From assembly GCF_009831415.1 (NCBI RefSeq), contig NZ_CP043727.1, forward strand, positions 2,666,001 to 2,730,000: a stretch of 64,000 nt of DNA, given 5' to 3'. Each line of letters starts with the position of its first letter. Position 1 is the first letter of the stretch. Both the position numbers and the translations under genes were made by a program. This DNA comes from Yersinia canariae. Its GTDB lineage: Bacteria > Pseudomonadota > Gammaproteobacteria > Enterobacterales > Enterobacteriaceae. The notes below the pieces were generated by a model, which worked only from the letters and a program-made list of their open reading frames with translations, did no database searches and had not been told where the DNA came from. Of the stretch, positions 19,635-28,964 are shown one piece after another.

Positions 19635-19674
19635 CAGTCCGCAGGTTGATAACTCGGCCTCCGGACTGTATTTA
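19635..19674 (+). terminator. Probable terminator after ansP
   Basis: A CAGTCCG / CGGACTG stem encloses a 20-base loop and is followed by TATTTAAT. The U-tract is short, so strength is uncertain. Confidence 0.5.
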
Positions 19675-19767
19675 ATACAAGCAATACTAGAGTTCATATC
19701 GAGCATCTATTGAAAAGTAAAATGTAAACTGTCGTTTGATTTCGCGCTATTGAACACAATCAAACCA

Positions 19768-20121
19768 CTAGAGTTTGCTCAGAAGAAAATCGCGCAAAAC
19801 AACCGCCTGATTGTGTTGTGCATCGCGACTGCCATATAACAAAGTAATTGGATGCTGTGTCAACACCTCCAGCAAAGGCTCCCAAGCCGTTGAGTTATTG
19901 AGTTGGGCCTGATACCGTTTGACAAATTCTGCCCAATCCAAATGCTGATGAAACCATTGCCGTAAAGCATTATCCGGCGCAACCTCCTTTAACCATACAA
20001 CCCCCTCCAGCCGCGCCTTACTGATGCCGCGGGGCCACAAGCGGTCCACCAGAAAAGTGTTGGCCTCATAGGGCGGCTGGACATCATAGACCCGTTGCAA
20101 TGCAATCTTCTTTATACTCAC
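19768..20121 (-). CDS. DUF488 (YeaO-like) protein
   Basis: This small soluble protein has 117 residues. It has the DUF488 signature VDRLWPRGISK, then WLKEVAPDNALRQWFHHL-type sequence and ITLLYGSRDAQHNQAVVL. E. coli YeaO is the nearest known relative; its biochemical role is not established. The start is GTG 20121, with GGAG eight bases upstream; the longer ORF to 20154 lacks a site. Confidence 0.85.
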   Translation of the reverse strand: MSIKKIALQRVYDVQPPYEANTFLVDRLWPRGISKARLEGVVWLKEVAPDNALRQWFHQHLDWAEFVKRYQAQLNNSTAWEPLLEVLTQHPITLLYGSRDAQHNQAVVLRDFLLSKL

Positions 20122-20436
20122 AGCAATCTCCTTTCGCCCTTTCCAACAGTCCAATTACTTTGAAAATAATGGGTGGCTTTGTCTTTATAATCGGGGTGTT
20201 CTCTCACCGAGATAATCTTTATCATGACTTTGTTCCCGGCACACTGATCAAGGCGGTAATTCTTTTGAGTAGATGATAATGAAGGCTCGCGGCTAAACAC
20301 CGGAATAAGTGCAGTTCTCTTTGCGAAATATTGACTCTTTCACTTATAGCAGTCACTTGCCTATCATTTACCATGAGTCGCGTTAGCGTTCGATTTTGCC
20401 AACATCAGGGTTTTAGCCGACCATAGATTTTATAAC

Positions 20437-20469
20437 CCGCATATTGTGGGCGTGACCCTCAATATGCGG
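20437..20469 (-). terminator. Hairpin after the VOC-family gene
   Basis: A perfect CCGCATATTG / CAATATGCGG stem with a 13-base loop begins nine bases after the gene's stop. The following bases are only weakly T-rich, so it may be a 3'-end stabiliser rather than a strong terminator. Confidence 0.5.
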
Positions 20470-20477
20470 CATTATTC

Positions 20478-20870
20478 CTATTTTTGATAGAGATCCCAGC
20501 GATTGCCATAGATATCCTCGAACACAACGACCATTCCATAATCTTCTTTGCGGGGCTCCTCGCAGAAAGTCACTCCTTTCGACTTCATTAATTCATAGTC
20601 ACGCCAGAAGTTATCCGTCTCCAGGAAAAGGAATACCCGACCACCGCACTGATTGCCGATAAATGTAGCTTGGTGTTCATTGGATGAACGGGCTAACAAT
20701 AAACGGCATTCACTATCTTCACGCGGCGAAACCGACACCCAACGCTTGCCGGGTTGCGGCTCATCTTCTCTCAGAACGAAACCCAGTTTTTCTGTATAAT
20801 ATTCAATCGCTCTATCGTATTCATCAACCACAATAGCAATATACCCCATCCCTCTTTTTTTACTTGTCAT
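20478..20870 (-). CDS. VOC-superfamily (glyoxalase-like) protein
   Basis: The 130-residue protein has paired beta-alpha-beta-beta-beta modules: MGYIAIVVDEYDRAIEYYTEKLGF at the start and VVVFEDIYGNRWDLYQ at the end with the metal-ligand Glu. Vicinal oxygen chelate proteins of this size act as lyases, dioxygenases or resistance proteins; the substrate here is unknown. It is monocistronic and is flanked upstream by a 255-base gap before the divergent ROK gene. Confidence 0.82.
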   Translation of the reverse strand: MTSKKRGMGYIAIVVDEYDRAIEYYTEKLGFVLREDEPQPGKRWVSVSPREDSECRLLLARSSNEHQATFIGNQCGGRVFLFLETDNFWRDYELMKSKGVTFCEEPRKEDYGMVVVFEDIYGNRWDLYQK

Positions 20871-21125
20871 ACCTTATTCCTATCCATCACCCGTTAACAT
20901 ATGTCAGACACCCTAATATAACTCGCCTGGTCGTATCTGTTCTGCGCCCTACAAGATTAGCGCCGCAACAACAAATGGTAAATAACACCTTATGCAATAT
21001 CTCTACACCAGTAATGACTTATTGGAGGTTTAATCACTGCCTCACACTGCACTGTCCATGATAATTATTTATTCATAAATACGAACATGTTATATTTCTT
21101 CCAGTTAAATTATTGGTGAATAAAA

Positions 21126-22145
21126 ATGACCACAGTGACGATTAATACAACCAGACAGATGAAGAAAAAAAACATCATGCTGGTAACTCGCACATTAAAA
21201 TCATTAGTATCTGCAACCAAAGGCGATATATCCGACCAAACTGGGTTAAGTTTGGCTACCTGTGGTACAATCCTGAATGAATTGTGTGCTCAAGGAGAGG
21301 TTATTGAAGAATCTCTCGATGAATCCCGCGGTGGTCGGCCAGCAAAACGTTATATATATAATTCCAATTACTTTAGTATATTAAGTGTTTATGCCGAAGG
21401 CACTAATGACACAGGTATTATCTCATCTTCACTGGCCTCTGCTGACGGTAAAATCATTGAGGAATATAACGAAAATTATAATAATTTTACTGCGGATATG
21501 TTAATTAGCCACATACAAGAGATAGTAGAAGAACATCATAATATCAAAGCACTAGGTCTTGGCTTACCGGGTGTTGTCGTTGATGGGAAAGTCTTAACCT
21601 GCGATATTACCAACCTTGAAGGGCTGGACATCACTGAACAGCTAAATAGACAGTTTGGTATCTTTGTCCAAGTCGGTAATGATATGAATTACACTGCATT
21701 TGGCTTTTATCGGAATAATTGCCGTGATATAAAGGATCCCATTGCTTATATTTTCATGCCCCCAAGACAGTGTGCTGGCTGTGGTATCGTTATTTCTGGG
21801 GAGATGCTACGTGGTGCGAGCCAATTTGCGGGTGAAGTTTCAAAGCTACCTTTCTACGATAATTTAACCGCCGAAACAAATTCTTATTTTAACCCCGAGA
21901 TTGAAAAACTGATTCATATTACTTCATCTTTAATCGCGATTATTAACCCCATTACCATAGCAATATCAGGAAATGAAATCACTCAGACATGTATTGATGA
22001 GTTATCCATTGAGTTATTAAAAAAGTTTGACAGCAAACACCTCCCTCACTTTGTATATCGCGACTCAATAAAATCTGATTATCATAATGGCATATCAGAA
22101 TATACTCTCGACGCCTACAATAATTTTAGAGTCTTTAACAGCTAA
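21126..22145 (+). CDS. ROK-family transcriptional regulator
   Basis: The 339-residue protein has an N-terminal winged-helix (KGDISDQTGLSLATCGTILNELCAQG, then GGRPAKRY), followed by a ROK sugar-kinase-like domain with LGLGLPGVVVDG, GNDMNYTAFG and SGEMLRGASQFAGEVSKL. The usual Zn motif CxCGxxGCxE is not evident, and the C-terminal lobe is short. It probably controls the following MFS and HAD genes in response to a sugar. It is AT-richer than the genes to its left. Confidence 0.85.
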   Translation: MTTVTINTTRQMKKKNIMLVTRTLKSLVSATKGDISDQTGLSLATCGTILNELCAQGEVIEESLDESRGGRPAKRYIYNSNYFSILSVYAEGTNDTGIISSSLASADGKIIEEYNENYNNFTADMLISHIQEIVEEHHNIKALGLGLPGVVVDGKVLTCDITNLEGLDITEQLNRQFGIFVQVGNDMNYTAFGFYRNNCRDIKDPIAYIFMPPRQCAGCGIVISGEMLRGASQFAGEVSKLPFYDNLTAETNSYFNPEIEKLIHITSSLIAIINPITIAISGNEITQTCIDELSIELLKKFDSKHLPHFVYRDSIKSDYHNGISEYTLDAYNNFRVFNS

Positions 22146-22383
22146 CCCTCACCTAATCCACTATGGTGGAAATCCCACCTTGACATAAAAATCTCACATC
22201 AATATTGGCCTCTTCCCCCCGATCCCATCCCCAGTGACAAGCATTTCGCCCAACACGAATGTCCTTGACATCTTGAGTAGCATCATTATATTTTACGACT
22301 TAATACAAGTCTTTTATAAAGTAATTTAACCTTGATTACGAACTTAATTTCGCCACAATTCACCAGAGAAAGGTCACCACAGA

Positions 22384-23571
22384 ATGTCTAGCTATACACT
22401 CAATACCCCTCTGGATACTTATGCTAAACGAGCATCTACGCGAGCCATTTTCTTCGTCGCAGGATTTGCTATGGGGCTTTGGGCTTCGCTGGTGCCCTAT
22501 GCACAAAATCGCCTGCATTTTGATGCTGGCTCATTAGGATTACTGCTGCTTTGCCTCGGGACAGGGTCACTATTGGCTATGCTTTTTTCCGGGAAACTTA
22601 TTGGTCGTTTGGGATGCAGAAAAATCATGTTATTAGGCATCGCCCTCACCTGTATCTTCCTTCCAACCTTGGCAATCATTGACCAATTTCCCTTTATGGC
22701 ATTATGCCTATTCTTTTTTGGTGCGGGTATTGGCCTCGCGGATGTTGCCGTGAATGTCCAAGGTTCACTGGTTGAGCAGTCATCTGATAAACCACTCATG
22801 TCAGGTTTTCATTGCCTTTTCAGTATTGGTTCAATCGCGGGCGCAGGCGGTGGAGCAATACTGTTTACACTTGGCTTAATGCCGCTAACAGTGACATTTA
22901 TTGCTATTGGTGTCATCGCTATTATTACTGCCACGGTATTCAGTGAATTAATCCCCTTTGGGGATCATAAAGAACCTAATGCGGTGGGAATGACAAAACC
23001 AAGGCCTAATTTCCGCCTCGTGTTAATGGCATTAATGTGCATGATTTGTTTTATGGCGGAAGGTGCAATATTAGATTGGGGTGGTGTTTTCCTGACTAAC
23101 GATCGTGGCCTTGATATTACGCATGCTGGCTGGGGATTTGCCATTTTTGGTGTAACGATGTCAATTATGCGTTTCACTGGTGACAAAGTTGTTAGCCTCT
23201 TGGGGCGCAAACGTGTATTGGTGCTGAGCAGCATTATCGCCATGAGCGGCTATGCGGTTGCGGTCATTATACCTGACTGGAAATTCACACTACTTGGTTT
23301 CGCTCTGGTCGGAATTGGGGCCGCAAATATTGTTCCCGTGCTAATAACACTGGCAGGTCAGGAAAAAGTCATGCCAGTTAATATGTCAGTAGCCATGGTC
23401 GCAACATTAGGTTATTTCGGCGTGCTGGGCGGGCCTGCACTGATTGGCTTTATTGCCCACTTAACTGACCTTTACACTGCATTTTCTATTGTGGCACTCA
23501 CATTCCTTGTTATTGCTGTTGGTGCATTCAAGCTAAAATATGTCAACGAGTTGCCCTCGCTTCAAGAATAG
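22384..23571 (+). CDS. MFS transporter, FucP/YfjJ-like
   Basis: The product has 395 residues and 12 predicted helices. MFS motif A-type loops occur after TM2 (GKLIGRLGCRKIMLLG) and TM8 (GDKVVSLLGRKRVLVL), and an acidic GAGIGLADVAVNVQGSLVE run in TM4 is typical of the sugar-permease-like group near FucP. It lies 238 bases after the ROK gene in the same direction. The substrate is probably a sugar or sugar derivative; this is inferred from neighbours. Confidence 0.85.
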   Translation: MSSYTLNTPLDTYAKRASTRAIFFVAGFAMGLWASLVPYAQNRLHFDAGSLGLLLLCLGTGSLLAMLFSGKLIGRLGCRKIMLLGIALTCIFLPTLAIIDQFPFMALCLFFFGAGIGLADVAVNVQGSLVEQSSDKPLMSGFHCLFSIGSIAGAGGGAILFTLGLMPLTVTFIAIGVIAIITATVFSELIPFGDHKEPNAVGMTKPRPNFRLVLMALMCMICFMAEGAILDWGGVFLTNDRGLDITHAGWGFAIFGVTMSIMRFTGDKVVSLLGRKRVLVLSSIIAMSGYAVAVIIPDWKFTLLGFALVGIGAANIVPVLITLAGQEKVMPVNMSVAMVATLGYFGVLGGPALIGFIAHLTDLYTAFSIVALTFLVIAVGAFKLKYVNELPSLQE

Positions 23572-23641
23572 ATACAGCAGAAAATTATTTTTAAAAGTTT
23601 CGCTAAAGAAAAAAATTGTGACTGAGTATGGTAATTTTACC

Positions 23642-23669
23642 GCTAGCAAAAATTTGCTAGCTTTTTTTT
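23642..23669 (+). terminator. Terminator between the MFS and HAD genes
   Basis: A GCTAGCAAA / TTTGCTAGC stem with a two-base loop is followed by eight T's. It would partly insulate the HAD gene, which therefore may have its own promoter. Confidence 0.85.
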
Positions 23670-23735
23670 AGACAAATAACGCTAAGATATTCTATATCAA
23701 GCTAATATCTTCAATATGTTATAGAGGGAAGCAAA

Positions 23736-24548
23736 ATGAGCATTAAAATTGTTGCTGTTGATATGGATGGAACCTTTCTTAACGACCAGATGAGTTTTGA
23801 TAGGAAACGATTTAGCACGCAATATTTGCAATTGAAAAATAATGGAATAAAATTTGTTGTCGCCAGTGGCAATCAATATTATCAGCTTATTTCATTCTTC
23901 CCGGACATTGCTCATGAAATCGCATTTGTCGCAGAGAATGGGGCCTATGTGAGTAATGAAAATGCAGAAATATTTTGCGGGGCGCTGTCGGATGAAAACC
24001 GTGAGAAGGTTCTAAAAATATTACTACCAATACCCTACCTTGATATCATCGTTTGCGGAAAAAACGGAGCTCATATGCTCAGTTCATCAGATAACGCTTT
24101 CTTCACCACCATGAGCAAATATTATCATCGCCTTAACATTGTTGATAATTTCAATCAGATAGATGAGCCCGCATTCAAATTTGCAATCAGCTTGCCCGAT
24201 GAAAAATTGGCTGATTTTATGCAGTTCATTGAAACGGAATTAGCCGGCATTGTAGCCCCTGTTTCCAGTGGGCATGGCTCAGTTGACCTTATAATACCAG
24301 GGGTACATAAAGCCAACGGCATTAAATTGCTCCAAAATATATGGGGTGTGAAAGACGAAGAAGTCGTGACTTTTGGTGATGGCGGCAATGATGTAGAAAT
24401 GTTACAGCATGCCGGTTTTGGATTCGCCATGGCAAATGCACCCGCTCGTATTAAAGAAATAGCGAAATATCAGGCAGACTCAAATAATGACTCCGGAGTG
24501 TTAAATATCATTGATAAAATTTTAAGCAAACAACCTCCGTTTGCATAA
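23736..24548 (+). CDS. Cof-type HAD hydrolase (sugar phosphatase-like)
   Basis: This 270-residue HAD-superfamily phosphatase is of the Cof/YidA type. Motif I is VDMDGTFLND with the nucleophile Asp, the cap domain is C2B type, and motif IV is FGDGGNDVEML. Members dephosphorylate sugar phosphates or cofactors. AAGAGGGAAGC gives a good ribosome site. With the ROK and MFS genes it suggests uptake and dephosphorylation of an unidentified sugar. Confidence 0.88.
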   Translation: MSIKIVAVDMDGTFLNDQMSFDRKRFSTQYLQLKNNGIKFVVASGNQYYQLISFFPDIAHEIAFVAENGAYVSNENAEIFCGALSDENREKVLKILLPIPYLDIIVCGKNGAHMLSSSDNAFFTTMSKYYHRLNIVDNFNQIDEPAFKFAISLPDEKLADFMQFIETELAGIVAPVSSGHGSVDLIIPGVHKANGIKLLQNIWGVKDEEVVTFGDGGNDVEMLQHAGFGFAMANAPARIKEIAKYQADSNNDSGVLNIIDKILSKQPPFA

Positions 24549-24577
24549 AATTTATGGCTCCCACAGGCCATCCTCAT

Positions 24578-24625
24578 AGCACCTGATCAATAAAGCGCGA
24601 GCAGGTGCTCATTATTTTTCCCGTG
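24578..24625 (+). terminator. Probable terminator after the HAD gene
   Basis: A perfect AGCACCTG / CAGGTGCT stem encloses 16 bases and is followed by CATTATTTTTC. It lies 30 bases after the HAD stop. Confidence 0.6.
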
Positions 24626-24792
24626 AAAGCGAGTAAAGTTTCCAGTCCATAAAACTCATTCCTGATAACGAATTTAAGTAAGCAGAAAATGCGGGATATA
24701 CGAAATACTAAAAGACAAAAAGGTAGACTAAATAACCATCTCCACAATATAATCAGATTATTCGTACACCAATATATATAAGGAGGATTGCC

Positions 24793-24876
24793 ATGTTGAC
24801 CCGTGAAATGTTTTTAGTTTCGCTCGTCCTTAGCGATCGTCATAGCTCAAGCACCCCCGGTATCGTACTGCGATAA
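24793..24876 (+). CDS. 27-residue leader peptide upstream of the ABC-F gene
   Basis: ATG 24793 has an excellent AAGGAGGA ribosome site six bases upstream. It encodes 27 residues rich in Leu, Val and Ser, with TPGIVLR at the end. It ends 112 bases before the ABC-F start. Its codons lie inside two RNA arms that compete for one partner (see next entry), so it looks like a regulatory uORF that senses ribosome stalling. I do not recognise the peptide. Confidence 0.7.
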   Translation: MLTREMFLVSLVLSDRHSSSTPGIVLR

Positions 24877-24969
24877 CCTGCTTGAGCGAAGCAAACTAAT
24901 AATCTGAGAACTTCCCTCCGGCTTACCGGTTATCGTCAGCAATTTTCGACGATAGGCATTTTAATGCCT
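24814..24969 (+). promoter_or_regulatory. Candidate ribosome-controlled attenuator of the ABC-F gene
   Basis: Segment TGCTTGAGC-GAAGCAAACTAA (about 24878-24899) can pair either with GCTCAAGCA (24845-24853) or with TTAGTTTCGCTC (from 24814), both inside the leader ORF. CGATAACC at the uORF stop (24871-24878) pairs with GGTTATCG (24928-24935), which itself overlaps TATCGTC/GACGATA (24931-24954). A last AGGCATT/AATGCCT hairpin ends 20 bases before the ABC-F start. Such mutually exclusive pairings around a uORF are the hallmark of antibiotic-inducible attenuation of ABC-F and erm genes. Confidence 0.65.
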
Positions 24970-24988
24970 GAAAATCTGGATAAGCATC

Positions 24989-26743
24989 ATGAGTACATTA
25001 CTTTCTGCACAATCTGTCTGTTACAACAACACGTTCGGCCCATTGCTGACTGAGATCTCTTTTAGTCTGAAAAAAGGCGATCGCATCGGCCTGATTGGCC
25101 ATAATGGCTGTGGCAAAAGTACACTTTTAAAAATCCTCAGCGGCGCACTTTCTGAAACTTCTGGCGCTATCACTGTGGCAAATCAATGTGTGATGGCGAC
25201 CGTGGAACAGCATTTGCCCCCCGCCTTGAACAATGCCACATTGAAAGATGCGGTTATCAATCACCTGCCAGACAGCCTGCATCAACCTGAACATTGGCAA
25301 GCCGAAGTTCTACTCACCACACTAGGTTTTGATGAAACCTCCTGGTCGTTAACTGCTGGAACCCTGAGTGGCGGGCAGCATACGCGGCTGTTACTGGCAC
25401 GAGCACTGGTGCGCCAACCCGATTTACTGCTACTGGATGAACCCAGTAACCATCTGGATTTACCGACGCTACTATGGCTTGAACAGTTCCTACAAAACTG
25501 GAGTGGCAGCTTTGTACTGGTATCACACGATCGCAGCCTGCTGGACCGCGTAACCAACTGTACCTGGATCCTGCGCGATAAAACTTTGCAATTCATTCGT
25601 CTGCCCTGCACTCCCGCGCGAAAGGCATTGGAGGAGAAAGACATTACCGATATCAATCGCCATCAGTCCGAGCAAAAAGAGATCGACCGCGTAGCGAAGA
25701 GTGCCAAACGGTTGGCTATCTGGGGCAGCGTGTATGACAACGAAAAACTGGCGCGTAAGGCTAAACAGATGGAAAAACAGGTCGAGCGAATGAAAGGAGA
25801 GCAAACGCGACTGACGGCCAGTCATCAATGGCAATTACAACTCCATGGCGAAGCATTACCCGCTGACCGCGTGTTGGCGCTGTCTAATTTACAGATACGC
25901 CCTGCGCCAAGAGCACCAGTTCTGTTCGAACTGGACGAGGTCAGGGTAAAAAGTGGCGATCGCATCGCGCTAGTTGGCCGCAATGGCTGCGGTAAGTCAT
26001 CGTTATTACACCGTTTATGGCAAGCGTTTCACCAACCAGAAACCACCGACACGGGCATAGTTTTCCATCCCAAGGTCCGTGTGGGCTATTACGATCAAAG
26101 CCTGCAGCAATTACATGATAACGATTCGCTCAATGACGCACTGGTGCCTTTTGCACCATTAACGGAAGACCAGCGGAAAATGGCACTTATCGGCGCGGGT
26201 TTCCCTTATCTGCGCCACCAGCAAAAGGTCAGCACCCTCAGCGGCGGCGAGCGCTCGCGGCTGTTGTTTATCGGGCTTACGCTAGCGAACTATTCATTGC
26301 TGCTACTGGATGAGCCGACCAACCACCTCGATATGGAAGGTAAGGAGGAACTGGCACAAACGCTAAAAACGTTCAGCGGCGCAGTATTATTAGTCTCGCA
26401 TGACCGCACACTGATTGAACAAAGTTGCAATCACTTTTGGTTGATCCACCAACAGCGGCTTGAGAACTGGCACGACTTAGCAGCGGTCTACAACATTCTG
26501 GCCGATAAAGTCGTTATGACATCGAGTTCAATTTCAGCCGTTGCCACTGAAGTCATTACCGCGCCAAGAGAGAGTGAGGAAGAGTGCTTGCTGACAACCT
26601 TACTGGAACTGGAAGCCAAACTGGCCGAGGATTTAGCGCGTAAACCTAAACACCAAAAAATCATCTTGCAACGTGAGTGGCAGCAACAAATCGACCAGCT
26701 TAATAAGCTGCTAGATTTGGGTTCTGAGGGCAATCGAAATTAA
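24989..26743 (+). CDS. ABC-F family ribosome-associated ATPase
   Basis: The 584-residue protein has two ABC domains and no membrane segment. Walker A motifs are GHNGCGKST (near 38) and GRNGCGKSS (near 333). Signatures are LSGGQ and LSGGE, and Walker B runs are LLLLDEPSNHLD and LLLLDEPTNHLD with the ABC-F NHLD form. A charged linker (about 195-280) joins them, and a short coiled C-terminus ends the protein. It is not an obvious EttA, Uup, YbiT or YheS. ABC-F proteins act at the ribosomal E site, and some confer resistance to 50S antibiotics. The regulated leader favours a resistance-type role, by inference. Confidence 0.88.
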   Translation: MSTLLSAQSVCYNNTFGPLLTEISFSLKKGDRIGLIGHNGCGKSTLLKILSGALSETSGAITVANQCVMATVEQHLPPALNNATLKDAVINHLPDSLHQPEHWQAEVLLTTLGFDETSWSLTAGTLSGGQHTRLLLARALVRQPDLLLLDEPSNHLDLPTLLWLEQFLQNWSGSFVLVSHDRSLLDRVTNCTWILRDKTLQFIRLPCTPARKALEEKDITDINRHQSEQKEIDRVAKSAKRLAIWGSVYDNEKLARKAKQMEKQVERMKGEQTRLTASHQWQLQLHGEALPADRVLALSNLQIRPAPRAPVLFELDEVRVKSGDRIALVGRNGCGKSSLLHRLWQAFHQPETTDTGIVFHPKVRVGYYDQSLQQLHDNDSLNDALVPFAPLTEDQRKMALIGAGFPYLRHQQKVSTLSGGERSRLLFIGLTLANYSLLLLDEPTNHLDMEGKEELAQTLKTFSGAVLLVSHDRTLIEQSCNHFWLIHQQRLENWHDLAAVYNILADKVVMTSSSISAVATEVITAPRESEEECLLTTLLELEAKLAEDLARKPKHQKIILQREWQQQIDQLNKLLDLGSEGNRN

Positions 26744-26857
26744 AACAGATTCAAATGCTTTAAACTTAAAGGTCCGGCGAGAAACGACTGAAAGGGTAAA
26801 CTGGTTGGCTAAATCAAAATAATCATTTGAATAGCTCTGCGCGAGGATAACCAATAA

Positions 26858-26886
26858 GCCTCATCATTTCCTGATGGGGCTTTTTT
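26858..26886 (+). terminator. Terminator after the ABC-F gene
   Basis: GCCTCATCA / TGATGGGGC pair around a four-to-five-base loop and are followed directly by six T's. It lies 115 bases after the stop. Confidence 0.85.
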
Positions 26887-27141
26887 ATACATTTAACTAT
26901 ATCTGACCTGCACAAATAACCAACCGAGCCGGAGATTTTGGTCACTTCATATCCGATCTCTCAAGATTTAAGGAGCTAAAATCGCTGTGCTTACACTGGC
27001 AACAGATATAATCGTGAAATAGCATGGTGTCGTCATCTACATGAAAAGTTGCAATCAGTTCTTTATTAGGTGAACAGTCAGATTCGCCTGTCGACTGAAA
27101 ATTCGTTATTATCTGCTGCCACTCTCCATCCGGTCAGCCTG

Positions 27142-27840
27142 ATGTCTACGATTCGCGATACCTTTATTGCCCCGCCCTGCTATGACAAGATAGAAACGCT
27201 CTATCAGGACGATCACCTGGTGCTTATTAATAAACCCTCGGGGCTGCTCAGCCTCTCGGGGGAAAACCCGCAGAATATCGATTCAGTACATCATCGGCTG
27301 GTGCAGATATTCCCGGGTTGCACCCTGGTCCACCGCCTTGACTTCGGAACTTCCGGGCTGATGGTGATTGCCCGCAATAAGACTATCAATGCCGCCCTCT
27401 GCCAACAATTCAGTCAGCGCACAGTAACCAAGATCTACAGCGCTCTGCTTTGCGGACATCTGGACGACAACGAAGGAGTGATCGACGCTGCGATTGCTAA
27501 AGACCCGGCGCTGTTTCCGCTGATGTCGATTTGCGCAATCCACGGCAAGCCCGCTCGCTCCCATTATCGGGTCGTTGAGCGCTTTTATCACGAGTTGGAA
27601 GACAAGACGCAACTGCCGTTGACGCGAGTTGAACTAACCCCGGAGACCGGGCGCACCCATCAATTACGGATTCACTGCCAGCAGTTGGGCCACCCTATTT
27701 TGGGCTGCGACCTGTATGGTGGCCGCCTGCTGCCAGGCACAGAACAAACACCGCGGCTAATGCTACACGCCAGTGAATTGCATTTTATTCACCCCATCAG
27801 TGAAGAGCGGATCAATGCTCATCACGCCTGCCCGTTTTAG
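27142..27840 (+). CDS. RluA-family pseudouridine synthase
   Basis: The 232-residue protein has the RluA catalytic motif HRLDFGTSGLMVIAR with the nucleophilic Asp. Upstream is LVLINKPSGLLSL and downstream is TGRTHQLRIHCQQLGHPILG, both standard family blocks. It isomerises uridines in rRNA or tRNA; the target site cannot be told from sequence. The reading frame is open to a GTG at 27070, which would add 24 residues, but family similarity begins close to the ATG chosen. Confidence 0.85.
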   Translation: MSTIRDTFIAPPCYDKIETLYQDDHLVLINKPSGLLSLSGENPQNIDSVHHRLVQIFPGCTLVHRLDFGTSGLMVIARNKTINAALCQQFSQRTVTKIYSALLCGHLDDNEGVIDAAIAKDPALFPLMSICAIHGKPARSHYRVVERFYHELEDKTQLPLTRVELTPETGRTHQLRIHCQQLGHPILGCDLYGGRLLPGTEQTPRLMLHASELHFIHPISEERINAHHACPF

Positions 27841-27905
27841 CCGAATGACAAACATGCATATCATATTTTTGCGCTATTCATAAACTGGCTGGCTATTAAA
27901 TCTTA

Positions 27906-27931
27906 ATGAAAAGTCCTGAAGGACTTTTCAT
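27906..27931. terminator. Bidirectional terminator between convergent genes
   Basis: A perfect 12-bp ATGAAAAGTCCT / AGGACTTTTCAT palindrome with a two-base spacer lies between the pseudouridine synthase gene and yaiL. Its T-rich outer arms serve both strands. Confidence 0.75.
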
Positions 27932-27955
27932 ATATAAGTATCGGCAAAACATTAA

Positions 27956-28495
27956 CTACCACATCAAATCATCTGGCACTTTAAAATCGGCATACGGATC
28001 TTCTTCGTCTTGCTCTTCCTGACTAAGCGCACTATTTAATACAATACTGTTCGCGTCTCGCTGCATAATTTTATCCGCTACGACCGCGGGGATAATAGCG
28101 TATTCACTCTCACCACCGTTATCAACAACCAAACGAGCAATGGCGAGACGCCCACTAATCAGCTGAGCTTGAGTCAGTTTATCCACAACTATTTTTTTAA
28201 TTAAATTATTATCTGTGAAGTTAAAACCAATATTGCCTTTTGAAATGTCGATTCTGTTCATTTCAATAAGCTGCTTCACCTGAGCTTTATACTCTTTAGA
28301 TAAAGCCGCTTGTTTTTGTTGTTCGCTTAGCAGTTTATCGCGCTCAAGTTGTGCTTTTTTATTTTCTTCCACCGCCTCTCTTGCCTCACGAGCCTGAACT
28401 CGTGATTTTTTAGCCGTTCGTTGAACCTTAGCCATTTTTTTGCTGGTCACTAATCCAGCTTTTAGCATCTGCTCTTGTAAGGTGAGTTTTGTCAT
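27956..28495 (-). CDS. yaiL: DUF2058 protein YaiL
   Basis: The 179-residue protein matches E. coli YaiL closely at the start (LTLQEQMLKAGLVTSKKMAK) and in the Lys/Gln/Glu-rich coiled coil (about 20-90). A C-terminal beta-rich part has VVDNGGESEYAIIP. DUF2058 proteins are nucleoid- or polysaccharide-associated by description, with no settled function. The gene is monocistronic. Confidence 0.9.
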   Translation of the reverse strand: MTKLTLQEQMLKAGLVTSKKMAKVQRTAKKSRVQAREAREAVEENKKAQLERDKLLSEQQKQAALSKEYKAQVKQLIEMNRIDISKGNIGFNFTDNNLIKKIVVDKLTQAQLISGRLAIARLVVDNGGESEYAIIPAVVADKIMQRDANSIVLNSALSQEEQDEEDPYADFKVPDDLMW

Positions 28496-28964
28496 CTTAT
28501 TTTCTAAACCAGTTGAATAATGTGTGGGATTATACCTGTAATTTTGGTGACTGTACCAGATTCCCGGTTGATGAAGATAAGCGGTGATAGCTGTAGCGCG
28601 GATTGCAAAGGTCTATTTTCCTGTGCGCGTAGCTCCCACAACCTTTTAATTGATAACCTCATAACTGCTTTGTTTCACATTTACATTCTTTTTGCACTTA
28701 TCAAGATCACGGCCTAAGTTGATGACTAAACCTGTTCAGCACCTTGATTCAATGGCCTCCAAATTTGTTTTGGTCAGTTTCAGCGCATCCCACTGGTTAA
28801 TAAAGTCTCAATTACTGATTATCTAACACTTTAATATATAAAAATTACTCTAAATTTCAATCTGATAAAAATATACCAGTAAGTAAATTATCATTGGTTT
28901 AATTATTGTTTCATCACTCCTTGTAAAATAATGGCCAATTAAACATATAAAGGAACCTTTTCAT
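28496..28964. other. 469-bp intergenic region, no feature seen
   Basis: The sequence between yaiL and the lipoprotein gene is AT-rich towards the right. I see no supported ORF, RNA gene or strong hairpin. It should hold the divergent promoters. Confidence 0.5.
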
